The notes under the pieces are model-generated. The model was not told the DNA's origin. It did not search any database and saw only the letters and a program-made list of their open reading frames with translations. From assembly GCA_046537735.1 (NCBI GenBank), contig JBKHKH010000025.1, forward strand, positions 1 to 19,574: a stretch of DNA of 19,574 nt. Reading direction: 5' to 3'. Shown here one piece after another: positions 1-7,207 of the stretch. Position 1 is the first letter of the stretch. Each line of letters starts with the position of its first letter. Made by a program: the position numbers and the translations under genes. This DNA is from JdFR-22 sp046537735. GTDB taxonomy: Archaea; Halobacteriota; Archaeoglobi; Archaeoglobales; Archaeoglobaceae.

Positions 1-1729
1 TCATAGTCTGACCAATGATCACATCAGTTTCGATCTTAGCACCCAGCTTCTTGACATAATCAACTTCTTTATGAACTATGTCTTTGGGCAAACGAAACTC
101 AGGAATCCCATAAACCAGAACCCCTCCTGGCTCATGCAAAACCTCAAAGATAGTGACATCATAACCCACCTTAGCCAGATCAGCCGCACAAGTAAGACCA
201 GCAGGACCAGAACCAACTACAGCAATCTTTTTACCCGTCTTCTCCCCAATTTCAGGTATCTCTGCCCCCCTCTCCAACTCCCAATCAGCAACAAACCTCT
301 CCAGTCTGCCAATAGATACTGGCTCCATTCCCTGCTCATTCAGTGTACAGTACATTTCGCACTGGGTTTCCTGAGGGCATACTCTACCGCAGATCGCAGG
401 CAAGCTATTATCTTCCTTCAAGATCTTGGCTGCCTCATCCATATCCCCATCGATTATGCATCTGATAAAGCCGGGAATATCAATTTCTACAGGACAGCCA
501 GTGATACAGTTCTTGCATGTGGTACATCTCTCCACTTCTTCTCTCAATTCTTCATCACTCATAAACGCAGGTCTGACTTCTCTTGATACGGCTGTCTTCT
601 GGGCAACCTTAACTGCTACCTCACCAACTTTGTCCGAATCCCTTATCAAAACCCCATTGGTTCCATTTAAAAGGTCATTGACTATAGAATCCTGATTATC
701 CCAGGTCCTATCCTTAAGACCCCTTGCTGCTGCCTCAGAAGAAGCAATGACGGGAATCCCTAGCTTGGAGCATTCTGCCAGTGTATCTGCTCTTATGCAC
801 TGCTCGTCTGTGACCACAACATGAGGATAGGTTGATCTGATCGCCCTCAACTCGTCGCTGAGGGTTCCAGCTATTTTGGCCTTAGGGTTATACCTTGTGG
901 TGTCGATGGCCGTGCAGCACAAACCGGCTATTTCATAATCTTCTTCCAGACCGTTCTGAACCAGATAATCGTTAATATTTCTCGCAGGTAATACATTATG
1001 CCCAATTACAAGTATAATGGGTTTTTCCGTCTCCAGAGTCCCAAAGCCAATATCCACCAGGGGGCTCTTTGGATCGCCTTTGGGATAGTTGAGAACCGCA
1101 ATTTGAGCAGTATCCGCAACTTCCATGGCTACATGATCCAGCATTCCCACTTCAAGAGCTTTAGATTCAAAATCTACATAATCTTCTTCCTGACCTGTGT
1201 GAGTGGTATGCAGTACTCGAACCAGAGCCTGCTCCACATATTCCAGAACTTGCTCCAGATCACCTATCTTTTGGGGCCTGATCCCGTAAACCAGCCTTAT
1301 GTTGGGGGCTTCTACATTGACTTGCTTGCCCATTTCTATGGGGTGATCAGGACCAAAATTCTCCAGCGCATACTCCACCAGATGTCTGGCATGGGATGCG
1401 TGAGCTGAGGCTCCCATTAAACAAGCTAAGGTTACCAATCTTGCCTTTTGGGTTTTTAAGTTAATACCGCAAGCTCCTTCTCTATTCCCCGAGAGTTCAC
1501 AGGGACCCATAGTACAAAGATTGCAGAAATCCTGCATGGGAGCATAAAAAGGCTCATACCTGTCCATGAGTTTTCTATCCCATTCTCTCAAATCAAGTAT
1601 GTGAGGTTCAGGAGTGGGACCTTCCGGCTCTTCCCATTCCTTGTCCTCCTCGATAACTTTGCCGATCCTTATACTGACGTTGCGCAGTTCGTCCAGGATA
1701 AGCTTCCCTTCACTTAACTCAAAACTCAT
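1..1729 (-). CDS. CdhA N-terminal half fused to GltD/NfnB-type oxidoreductase (partial, runs off left edge)
   Basis: 576 codons are open from an ATG at 1729 with a good Shine-Dalgarno (GGAGG, 1735-1739); the 3' end lies outside the window. Residues 1-~395 follow the CODH/ACS alpha subunit CdhA. They hold the B-cluster cysteines C69, C72, C77 and C87, the His-rich stretch H110/H113/H116, and three of the C-cluster ligand motifs: GHN at H244, GLCC at C271/C272 and EQC at C311. From C402 (C-x2-C-x2-C-x3-CP) the protein becomes the N-terminal FeS domain of glutamate synthase small subunit/NfnB (GRVCP at 448-452, IGRLERF at 473-479). A Rossmann FAD motif GSGPAG (506-511) and the family signature YGIPEFRLPK (540-549) follow. 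The CdhA C-terminal half, with the remaining C-cluster cysteines, is missing. The cluster-D Cys normally three residues before C69 appears to be Gln66. CO oxidation is therefore doubtful. NAD(P)H-linked electron transfer by the second half is likely if the protein is complete. Confidence 0.88.
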   Translation of the reverse strand, partial: MSFELSEGKLILDELRNVSIRIGKVIEEDKEWEEPEGPTPEPHILDLREWDRKLMDRYEPFYAPMQDFCNLCTMGPCELSGNREGACGINLKTQKARLVTLACLMGASAHASHARHLVEYALENFGPDHPIEMGKQVNVEAPNIRLVYGIRPQKIGDLEQVLEYVEQALVRVLHTTHTGQEEDYVDFESKALEVGMLDHVAMEVADTAQIAVLNYPKGDPKSPLVDIGFGTLETEKPIILVIGHNVLPARNINDYLVQNGLEEDYEIAGLCCTAIDTTRYNPKAKIAGTLSDELRAIRSTYPHVVVTDEQCIRADTLAECSKLGIPVIASSEAAARGLKDRTWDNQDSIVNDLLNGTNGVLIRDSDKVGEVAVKVAQKTAVSREVRPAFMSDEELREEVERCTTCKNCITGCPVEIDIPGFIRCIIDGDMDEAAKILKEDNSLPAICGRVCPQETQCEMYCTLNEQGMEPVSIGRLERFVADWELERGAEIPEIGEKTGKKIAVVGSGPAGLTCAADLAKVGYDVTIFEVLHEPGGVLVYGIPEFRLPKDIVHKEVDYVKKLGAKIETDVIIGQTM

Positions 1730-1792
1730 TCCTATCCTCCTGTTGGGTTGTATTCATCATCGCAGGTTAATATCATGCTGTGCACCTTATTT

Positions 1793-1808
1793 AACATTAT
1801 TTAATGTT
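1793..1808. promoter_or_regulatory. Perfect inverted repeat at predicted start site of the CdhA-GltD gene
   Basis: AACATTA-TT-TAATGTT is a perfect 7-bp inverted repeat with a 2-nt spacer. It lies about 26 nt downstream of a minus-strand TATA box, so it would overlap the transcription start. A further half-site, AACATTAT, is at 1850-1857 on the other side of the TATA box. This geometry fits a dimeric repressor operator; the regulator is unknown. Confidence 0.45.
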
Positions 1809-1827
1809 GTTTCTCCGCCCTTAACTC

Positions 1828-1840
1828 AGTTATATATAGT
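1828..1840 (-). promoter_or_regulatory. TATA box of the CdhA-GltD fusion gene
   Basis: On the minus strand the sequence reads ACTATATATAACT, a strong archaeal TATA element. The expected start is near 1808, giving a leader of about 80 nt before the ATG at 1729. The gene therefore probably has its own promoter despite following fwdD. The rest of the 1730-1959 gap is AT-rich with no other gene visible. Confidence 0.55.
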
Positions 1841-1959
1841 TTTCTATTCAACATTATCAATCATGCATTTTTTGTTTAATTGTGTTATATCACTTTTTCT
1901 GTGGAGAAAATTCATGTTTTACACTTATTAATTATGGACTATAGGTACGTATTTTTAAT

Positions 1960-2325
1960 CTATACCAACTCCATTACCTCAGATAATGATGTAGGAGGGG
2001 AATCCGTAACCTCAAAACCAGCATGAAATCTCTTGTAAGAATCAAAGCCTACCAGATAACTGGAATATATACTATGGGGTATGGTCGGTTTTCCCGCATC
2101 CTCTGTGATCTTAATTTGAAAATTGAGAGCTTTTTCTCCTGTCGATAATTTCAGAGTCTGTCCTTCTTTCAAACCATTCGTTTTGGCAAATTGTTGGTTT
2201 ACAAAGATGACAGGGGTCTCTGACCCCTCACCCCGGTTAAACTCCCATTCTTCTGTGTGGAACAAATTTCTGGCTACCACAACTTCAGTTTCAGCCTTTC
2301 GTATGAACCTACCAAACTTGGGCAT
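1960..2325 (-). CDS. fwdD: Formylmethanofuran dehydrogenase subunit D-like (molybdopterin-dinucleotide-binding)
   Basis: A 121-residue protein with the FwdD/FmdD beta-barrel pattern: an N-terminal strand region, a central FVNQQFAKTNGLKEGQ segment typical of molybdopterin dinucleotide-binding domains, and a C-terminal IPHSIYSSYL-x-GFDSYK segment. In the Fwd enzyme this subunit completes the W/Mo-bis-pterin site of FwdB, which reduces CO2 to formate before transfer to methanofuran. The start ATG overlaps the fwdB stop codon (TAATG) and has a strong Shine-Dalgarno (GGAGGGAG), so the two are translationally coupled. Length is normal for the family. FwdA and FwdC are not encoded nearby, so the usual formate-transfer and formyltransferase partners are unaccounted for. 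Confidence 0.82.
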   Translation of the reverse strand: MPKFGRFIRKAETEVVVARNLFHTEEWEFNRGEGSETPVIFVNQQFAKTNGLKEGQTLKLSTGEKALNFQIKITEDAGKPTIPHSIYSSYLVGFDSYKRFHAGFEVTDSPPTSLSEVMELV

Positions 2326-3539
2326 TAAACTCCCTCCAGCAATTTTTGAAGAGCGAATTCATCATTTAACTCTCTCTCAAAGATGGGGTTCAGTTCTACC
2401 TTTACCCCATCACTTCTTATCATAGTGCCTCCAGTCTCAATACCGGAAAGCGCAGAAGGAATGACCACATCACATACTCTTTCGGTATAAGTTCTTCTGG
2501 GGTTCACCATAATGGTTTTGGTACTGGATAGGTTTCTGGAGACCTCTAAGGGTAAAGAATTTAAGGGGTCTGAACCAATCAGCAGAACCGCGTCGGGCTT
2601 TTTCTGCCTCAAGAGATTGCTGAACTCAAATTCGCTTCCAGATCTATTTTCTGCAAAGCTGAAACTGTTAACACAACCTGTTCTATCCATCAACATTTCA
2701 TTAAAGCCACGCATATTGGAGTGAGATCCTGCCGGCATGAAATAAACATTAGATATTTGGTTGAGTTTTTCCATCAATTCCATAAACCTCTCGTAATTTC
2801 CGTTCAGCCCGTATTTTAAACCCAACCCACCGAATATGATAGCATCACCCTTCTTTATCTCTCTTAAAACTCTGGCGACCTTATTGGTCAACTCTCCAGC
2901 CGATTTTCCATCCATAAATTTTAAGAAAGCATCTATCAGATCTAGATCCGATTCTACCTGTAAGAATACACCTTCCCTCTTTACCAGCTGGGATGTGTGC
3001 GTGCTTCTGGTATCAACAATCACCAGAAACCTATCCTCCTCGTAACCCCTTGAACGGTTTCTACCCCGAGGATAGTAAGAGTAACGCGACATGTGCCGTG
3101 GAAGGCTGTGGAAAGGGTTTACTCCCCAATAGATAATAGTGTAAGTATTATCTCTCACCTCATCAAGTGTTATGGTGGGCACTTCATTTTTCAAGCACAT
3201 CTCCACCACATCACCCAGACAAAAAGAGGATGAGTCATCAATAAAAGCCTGTTTCCTTTCTGCCAGATCAATAGCAAGCTTCTGGGCTTCAATTGTGGTG
3301 GTGTCCATCCCATAAACAGCCAGACTGCTTGAACCGGCTATCAGCTCACACGCTGTGGAGATGGCATCATCAACGTCTTTTTGCTGTCCATCGACCAATG
3401 GAACCGCTCTACCTTTATCATAATTTTTGATTATGGCTGCTCCTCTTCGACAGGCGTTCTTTACCTTGATTTCTTCTCCATTTTTTTCCACAACTATATC
3501 ATCACATAGACACGAGCAGCCGGGACAGGTAGTTTGCAT
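2325..3539 (-). CDS. fwdB: Formylmethanofuran dehydrogenase subunit B-like, active-site variant
   Basis: A 404-residue molybdopterin oxidoreductase of the FwdB/FmdB family. The N-terminal [4Fe-4S] motif is present (C5, C8, C12, C30), as is the conserved NPFHSLPRHMSRYS block. The metal-ligand cysteine is C107 in SSSFCLGD. FwdB and formate dehydrogenases normally have Cys-His-Gly here (SSVCHGPS type), and the adjacent His takes part in catalysis. Here it is Leu. The segment that usually reads R-G-H-Y-N is also altered, to AGSHSN. Cysteine, not selenocysteine, is encoded. The gene starts directly after the upstream Fe-S gene with a GGAGGAAT ribosome site, and its stop overlaps the fwdD start. 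It belongs to the FwdB family, but whether it reduces CO2 or acts on another substrate is open. Confidence 0.82.
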   Translation of the reverse strand: MQTTCPGCSCLCDDIVVEKNGEEIKVKNACRRGAAIIKNYDKGRAVPLVDGQQKDVDDAISTACELIAGSSSLAVYGMDTTTIEAQKLAIDLAERKQAFIDDSSSFCLGDVVEMCLKNEVPTITLDEVRDNTYTIIYWGVNPFHSLPRHMSRYSYYPRGRNRSRGYEEDRFLVIVDTRSTHTSQLVKREGVFLQVESDLDLIDAFLKFMDGKSAGELTNKVARVLREIKKGDAIIFGGLGLKYGLNGNYERFMELMEKLNQISNVYFMPAGSHSNMRGFNEMLMDRTGCVNSFSFAENRSGSEFEFSNLLRQKKPDAVLLIGSDPLNSLPLEVSRNLSSTKTIMVNPRRTYTERVCDVVIPSALSGIETGGTMIRSDGVKVELNPIFERELNDEFALQKLLEGV

Positions 3540-3540
3540 T

Positions 3541-4008
3541 CTATTCCTCCAGAAACTTTATGGCATCCGTAGGGCAATTCTCTCTACAGGCAACGCACAA
3601 TACCCTATCTTTGCCGTACCTTTTACATAAGTTCATGTCGATGACCTTGACCACACCATCTTCGATTATCAGGATGGGGTTATCTATAGTGGGTCCATTG
3701 CCGGAACCCATACCCTGAGGGTCTTCCATAACGTGCACAGGGCACACCACAATACAATTAGCACAACCGGTGCACAAGCTCTCATCAACAATCAATCCAG
3801 TTTCCGTTGCCCTCCCCAATGGCTCCAGTAACTCGAGAAGTTTTTCCCGCTGCTTCTTGTATTTATCATCTTCAAATAAAGGAGTACATTCCTCTATACT
3901 CCTTTCCCTGTTGATGACCTTGAATGCGAAGCTCATGCAGGTGGCTTCCCCACATTTTTTGCAGTTGGTTTTGGGCAATAGGGTGTAGATTTCCATTGGT
4001 TTGACCAT
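3541..4008 (-). CDS. Polyferredoxin with CdhE/RnfB-type Fe-S domain plus two [4Fe-4S] sites
   Basis: A 155-residue cytoplasmic electron carrier. Residues ~10-45 form a four-cysteine Fe-S domain (C16, C19, C24, C41; LPKTNCKKCG start) as found in RnfB and corrinoid protein CdhE. A classical C-x2-C-x2-C-x3-CP motif follows at C79-C89. A second cluster site has unusual spacing: C128, then C138, C141 and C145. It is first in the operon with fwdB and fwdD (gap of one base), so it likely passes electrons to FwdB in place of FwdF/FwdG. The ATG at 4008 has no Shine-Dalgarno but sits where transcription should begin, which suggests a leaderless message. An internal ATG at 3996 is possible. Confidence 0.8.
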   Translation of the reverse strand: MVKPMEIYTLLPKTNCKKCGEATCMSFAFKVINRERSIEECTPLFEDDKYKKQREKLLELLEPLGRATETGLIVDESLCTGCANCIVVCPVHVMEDPQGMGSGNGPTIDNPILIIEDGVVKVIDMNLCKRYGKDRVLCVACRENCPTDAIKFLEE

Positions 4009-4030
4009 TGAGGTATGTAATGAATAATAA

Positions 4031-4040
4031 TTTTAAATAT
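4031..4040 (-). promoter_or_regulatory. TATA box of the Fe-S/fwdB/fwdD operon (leaderless type)
   Basis: The minus strand reads ATATTTAAAA, centred near 4035. The predicted start, about 26 nt downstream, falls at the first bases of the ATG at 4008. No ribosome-binding site precedes that ATG, consistent with a leaderless transcript. Confidence 0.5.
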
Positions 4041-4092
4041 TTTTGGTCATGTTGGCCGAACCTAAAGGGAAGAACCTAGGGAAAACACATCT

Positions 4093-4123
4093 AGCACTGA
4101 GCATGTAGAATAATTACAGTGCT
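4093..4123 (-). terminator. Hairpin downstream of mvhA
   Basis: AGCACTG (4093-4099) and CAGTGCT (4117-4123) form a perfect 7-bp stem around a 17-nt loop just beyond the mvhA stop codon. It could end or protect the mvhGA transcript, or bind a regulator upstream of the fwd promoter. No long T-run follows, so the terminator reading is weak. Confidence 0.3.
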
Positions 4124-4129
4124 TGGTGA

Positions 4130-5593
4130 TCATCTGGTCAATTTTTGATAGATATTCCCCTCCGAATCGTAGATAGTAGCTTCTAGGGGCATTTTTCCCG
4201 GCAGGGCGTGAGTGGCGCAGGCCATGCAGGGGTCATAAGCTCTAAAGGCCATCTCTATTTTATTCAACAATCCCTGATCCACATTTCCGTTGTTTATCAT
4301 CGCTTGAGCCGCTTTCTTAACCGATAAGCAGATCGCTCCCTGGTTGTTGGTGGTAGCCACGATGAGGTTGGCCTTCTTTACGATTCCGTCACTGTTCAAA
4401 TCGTAATGATGTATCAGAGTGCCTCGAGCGGCTTCGATCACTCCTACACCTTCTCCCGGCTCTCCGGGTTTATTTCTCACATGATCGGTGGTCAATTCCT
4501 TATCTCTGCTCAAATCGATCATGCGCTCCGCAGCATGCAGCATCTCCATCACCCTTGCCCAGTGATAAGCCAGGGTGGAGTGAGCAGGCTTCCCCAGGGT
4601 CTCCTGGAACCTTTGGTATTCTGCCTGGGCAATAGGTGTCGTAAATCCCTGGGAGACATTGATCCTTGCCAGAGGTCCAACCCTATAAATCCCACTACCG
4701 GCTCCTTCTTTCAGGCCAGTCCATCCCACACCCTTCAGATAGGGCAGTTTGGCATATGTCCAGGGCTCTACGTGCTCTGCTATCTCGTTTAAGTAGTCAT
4801 TAACATCGAATTTGGCGAACTGGTTGCCTTGAGGGTCGATAACTTTAATGCGACCATCGTAAAAGTTCATCCTGTCTTTTTCGTCTACCAGCCCCATGTA
4901 ATAGGTGTGAAGAGAATAAGCGTCATCAGCAATCATGTCCAGATACCGCTGGCTGTCAAGCACAATTTGATGGAACAAATCCACAGAATATTTGGTGAAG
5001 TCAACACACGACTCCGCCATCCTCTCTATTTCTTTTCTGTCCTCTTCGCCAATGGACCGGGATACACCGCCGGGCAGTCCACAAACCGGATTGATCGCTC
5101 TCCCCCCGATCATCTCCACAACTCTGTGTGCATATGCGCGGTGCTTGATCACTTCTCTACCCACATCCCTGCCCATTTTCTTCACGATCCCCAGAATATT
5201 TCTTTCTTCAGGTGGAGAATCGGGACCGATCATGAAATCCGGCCCGCCAAGAATGTAGAAGTGGACCAGGTGATCGTAAACAATGTAGGCATGGTAAAGC
5301 AGCTCCCTCAACTTTTTCGCTGTTTCAGGAGGCTCGACCTTAAAGGCAGCATCCAGTGCCTTAGTAGATGCCAGATGATGGGACTCAGGACAAACTCCAC
5401 AGATACGAGAGGTTATGATGGGCATTTCTTCTCCGTATCTCCCCTCACAGAATTTCTCAAAGCCTCTTAGCTCGGGAGCCTGAAGATAAGCATCCTTTAC
5501 GTTGCCATCATGGTCCAGAAATATGTCTATTTTAGCATGTCCTTCCAGTCTGGTTATGGGGTTCACGGTAATGCGTCTGCTCTGCTCACTCAT
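4130..5593 (-). CDS. mvhA: F420-non-reducing [NiFe]-hydrogenase large subunit (group 3c type)
   Basis: A 487-residue [NiFe]-hydrogenase catalytic subunit. The N-terminal nickel motif is RICGVC (C65, C68) and the C-terminal motif is DPCMAC-ATH (C456, C459, H462), so all four nickel-binding cysteines are present. A 25-residue tail follows H462 and is presumably removed by a maturation protease. Overall sequence follows MvhA/VhuA, the H2-oxidising subunit that feeds heterodisulfide reductase or related complexes through MvhD. The ATG overlaps the mvhG stop by four bases. mvhD and hdrA are not adjacent, so the electron acceptor here is unknown; the neighbouring Fe-S/FwdBD operon is a candidate. 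Confidence 0.92.
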   Translation of the reverse strand: MSEQSRRITVNPITRLEGHAKIDIFLDHDGNVKDAYLQAPELRGFEKFCEGRYGEEMPIITSRICGVCPESHHLASTKALDAAFKVEPPETAKKLRELLYHAYIVYDHLVHFYILGGPDFMIGPDSPPEERNILGIVKKMGRDVGREVIKHRAYAHRVVEMIGGRAINPVCGLPGGVSRSIGEEDRKEIERMAESCVDFTKYSVDLFHQIVLDSQRYLDMIADDAYSLHTYYMGLVDEKDRMNFYDGRIKVIDPQGNQFAKFDVNDYLNEIAEHVEPWTYAKLPYLKGVGWTGLKEGAGSGIYRVGPLARINVSQGFTTPIAQAEYQRFQETLGKPAHSTLAYHWARVMEMLHAAERMIDLSRDKELTTDHVRNKPGEPGEGVGVIEAARGTLIHHYDLNSDGIVKKANLIVATTNNQGAICLSVKKAAQAMINNGNVDQGLLNKIEMAFRAYDPCMACATHALPGKMPLEATIYDSEGNIYQKLTR

Positions 5594-6618
5594 TCCTGGA
5601 CCCCCTTCTCCTTTTCCTTGACCCTATTCAAAATGGAAATGGGGAAAGAATAGAGGTAGAATGTGCCCACCGGATCTTTGATCTGGTTTATTATTTCTTC
5701 TATTTCGTTTTCCTCCGCTCCCACACCGAGCACGGATGCCAGAGCATTTGCCATAGCGGTTCCCTGGTCTATACCCTCCGGAGCGCCCATACAGCCGGTA
5801 CAGGGTATGTTCACGTTGACGCATCTGGCTTTACATCCTGCTCGGGTTGCAGGACCCATACATATTATTCCCTGGTCCAGTAAACATAAATCATGGTCAG
5901 GTTCTATCTCATGGAACCTGTAAAGTTTATTTATTGCCTTCTCCCCTCTTTTACGGGGGCACTCTTCGCACAAGATCTTGTTAGGAGCGATCACAGTACC
6001 CTTGGGTGGCAGCCCTCCTGTTCCTGTTGAAGCATAATTGAATATTATATCCACCAACTGCTCTGTAAGCTCTACCTCCGGAGGGCATCCGGGCACATAA
6101 TAGTCCACATCCACCACCTGATGCAACGCCCTAACACTATCGGCGAAAGTGGGAAGATAAAGCTCATTCCCATCAACTTTTACTTCAGGTTGAGGTGTGA
6201 CCCCCTCAGGATTAAATGTAGAGCTATTGTCCACATAAACCCTTGTGAATATTTCATCTCTATCCGATAGATTGGCCAGCCCTATAACACATCCTTCACA
6301 CGCACAGGAGCCATATGCCACCAGCAATCTGGACTTATCTCTTAATATTTTAGCCATGTGCTCGTCCTCAGAGTTCCTTATGGCACCGTTGAAAATGGCA
6401 AGATCTATGCTTTTATCCTCCATTTTTTCCAGATCCGCATGCTTGTAATCCAGAGCAGCAGGCCAGAATACGATATCCGCTATTTCTGCCAGATCAAGTA
6501 ACCTCTCATCTATCCTGAGGATGGCAATGTCACAACCACCGCAAGCAGCTCCCCAGTAAATTGCCAGCTTTACTTTTTCCTGTCTTTTTTCCTCTTTTTT
6601 CTGCTCTTCTTCCTGCAA
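5590..6618 (-). CDS. mvhG: F420-non-reducing hydrogenase small subunit
   Basis: A 342-residue MvhG-type small subunit carrying three Fe-S clusters that wire the NiFe site to the acceptor. The proximal-cluster motif WGAACGGC (C26, C29), GSCACEGC, VPGCPP, the CEECPRKR block and the C-terminal CLLDQGIICMGPATRAGC and PCTGCMG blocks are all present. The start is TTG at 6618, preceded by GGAGGAG at a good distance; upstream ATG and GTG codons are out of frame or blocked by stops. The first ~16 residues are a charged Glu/Lys stretch not usual for the family. No Tat signal is seen, so a cytoplasmic enzyme is expected. Confidence 0.92.
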   Translation of the reverse strand: MQEEEQKKEEKRQEKVKLAIYWGAACGGCDIAILRIDERLLDLAEIADIVFWPAALDYKHADLEKMEDKSIDLAIFNGAIRNSEDEHMAKILRDKSRLLVAYGSCACEGCVIGLANLSDRDEIFTRVYVDNSSTFNPEGVTPQPEVKVDGNELYLPTFADSVRALHQVVDVDYYVPGCPPEVELTEQLVDIIFNYASTGTGGLPPKGTVIAPNKILCEECPRKRGEKAINKLYRFHEIEPDHDLCLLDQGIICMGPATRAGCKARCVNVNIPCTGCMGAPEGIDQGTAMANALASVLGVGAEENEIEEIINQIKDPVGTFYLYSFPISILNRVKEKEKGVQE

Positions 6619-6675
6619 AGCTCACTCCTCCATCTCTACAAGTCATTTGACGGAAAGCAATAAATCTTCTATTCG

Positions 6676-6683
6676 CATATATT
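6676..6683 (-). promoter_or_regulatory. TATA-like element for mvhGA
   Basis: The minus strand reads AATATATG, about 60 nt upstream of the TTG start, predicting a short leader with the GGAGGAG site. The 6619-6797 gap is the divergent promoter region shared with the cupin gene. A second, weaker element on the plus strand, GATAAACTTT at 6764-6773, could give a near-leaderless cupin message. Confidence 0.4.
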
Positions 6684-6797
6684 CACATGCATATTCTTTA
6701 TTCTTTTTTACCATATTTCCAGTTCAGTTCATTTTATGTCACGGCAGTCTATCTTTCAACGCAGATAAACTTTTTTTCTCTGTCAACAATATCTAAT

Positions 6798-7133
6798 ATG
6801 AAATTTTCAGGTGGAATATGGGAAGATAAAGGACCTTACAGAAAGATGAGAGTTTTTGATGTCGCCAGTGATTCATATGTCCAGATCGTAGAGGTCAAAC
6901 CAAATTCAACGGTAGGAAAACACTATCATAAGAAGCAGACCGAAGTCTATTCTATCCGCAGCGGTAATGCTGTCCTGGGAATAGATGATGAAGAGTGGGG
7001 TGCCAGATCCGGCGACATTTTCCTCTGCCAGCCGATGAGTAAGCACTGGGTTATCAATAATAGTGAAGAGCCTTTTCATTTGCTGGTCTTCAAATATAAC
7101 TGGGTGGAAGACGACACTGTCTGGCTGGAGTGA
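6798..7133 (+). CDS. Single-domain cupin
   Basis: A 111-residue protein with one complete cupin core. Motif 1 reads H42-Y-H44, then E49, then G56; motif 2 is SGDIFLCQP-x3-H83, then N. The His/His/Glu/His set implies a bound divalent metal. Small cupins of this type are often isomerases, sugar-phosphate or organic-ligand binders, and the substrate cannot be inferred here. The ATG at 6798 was chosen because residues from M1 match the cupin start; an in-frame extension to 6687 is hydrophobic, unlike the family, and overlaps the promoter region. No Shine-Dalgarno is visible, so it may be leaderless. It is divergent from mvhGA, and co-regulation is possible but unproven. Confidence 0.8.
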   Translation: MKFSGGIWEDKGPYRKMRVFDVASDSYVQIVEVKPNSTVGKHYHKKQTEVYSIRSGNAVLGIDDEEWGARSGDIFLCQPMSKHWVINNSEEPFHLLVFKYNWVEDDTVWLE

Positions 7134-7147
7134 TCTGGCTGGAGTAA
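7120..7147 (+). repeat. 14-bp tandem duplication across the cupin stop codon
   Basis: TCTGGCTGGAGTGA (7120-7133) is followed directly by TCTGGCTGGAGTAA (7134-7147), with one mismatch. The first copy encodes the last residues and stop codon of the cupin. Confidence 0.85.
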
Positions 7148-7164
7148 TACAGAATCGCTCATTT

Positions 7165-7201
7165 TTATTGAGAGTGAAAAACGTTATTGAGGGTGAGAAA
7201 C
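7165..7201 (+). repeat. 18-bp direct duplication over the hisG start region
   Basis: Copies at 7165-7182 and 7184-7201 (TTATTGAGRGTGARAAAC) differ at two bases and are offset by 19. Each contains a GTGA purine stretch that can act as a ribosome site, plus TTG and GTG codons. The offset is not a multiple of three, so only the second copy is in frame with HisG. Confidence 0.85.
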
Positions 7202-7207
7202 TTTGAA

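Noticed and set aside
71..586. Plus-strand open frame of 171 codons
   Set aside because: It is antisense to the CdhA-GltD coding frame, whose family motifs are unmistakable; its own product is low-complexity with no recognisable domain.
3200..3245. Selenocysteine in place of Cys at the FwdB active site
   Set aside because: The codon is a plain Cys codon (TGC on the coding strand) and there is no in-frame TGA in the gene.
4829..5470. Plus-strand open frame of 213 codons
   Set aside because: It lies wholly opposite mvhA, which has complete nickel-site motifs; a shadow frame.
6687..6797. N-terminal extension of the cupin that could be a membrane segment
   Set aside because: It overlaps the divergent promoter region, has no ribosome site, and the cupin core begins naturally at ATG 6798.
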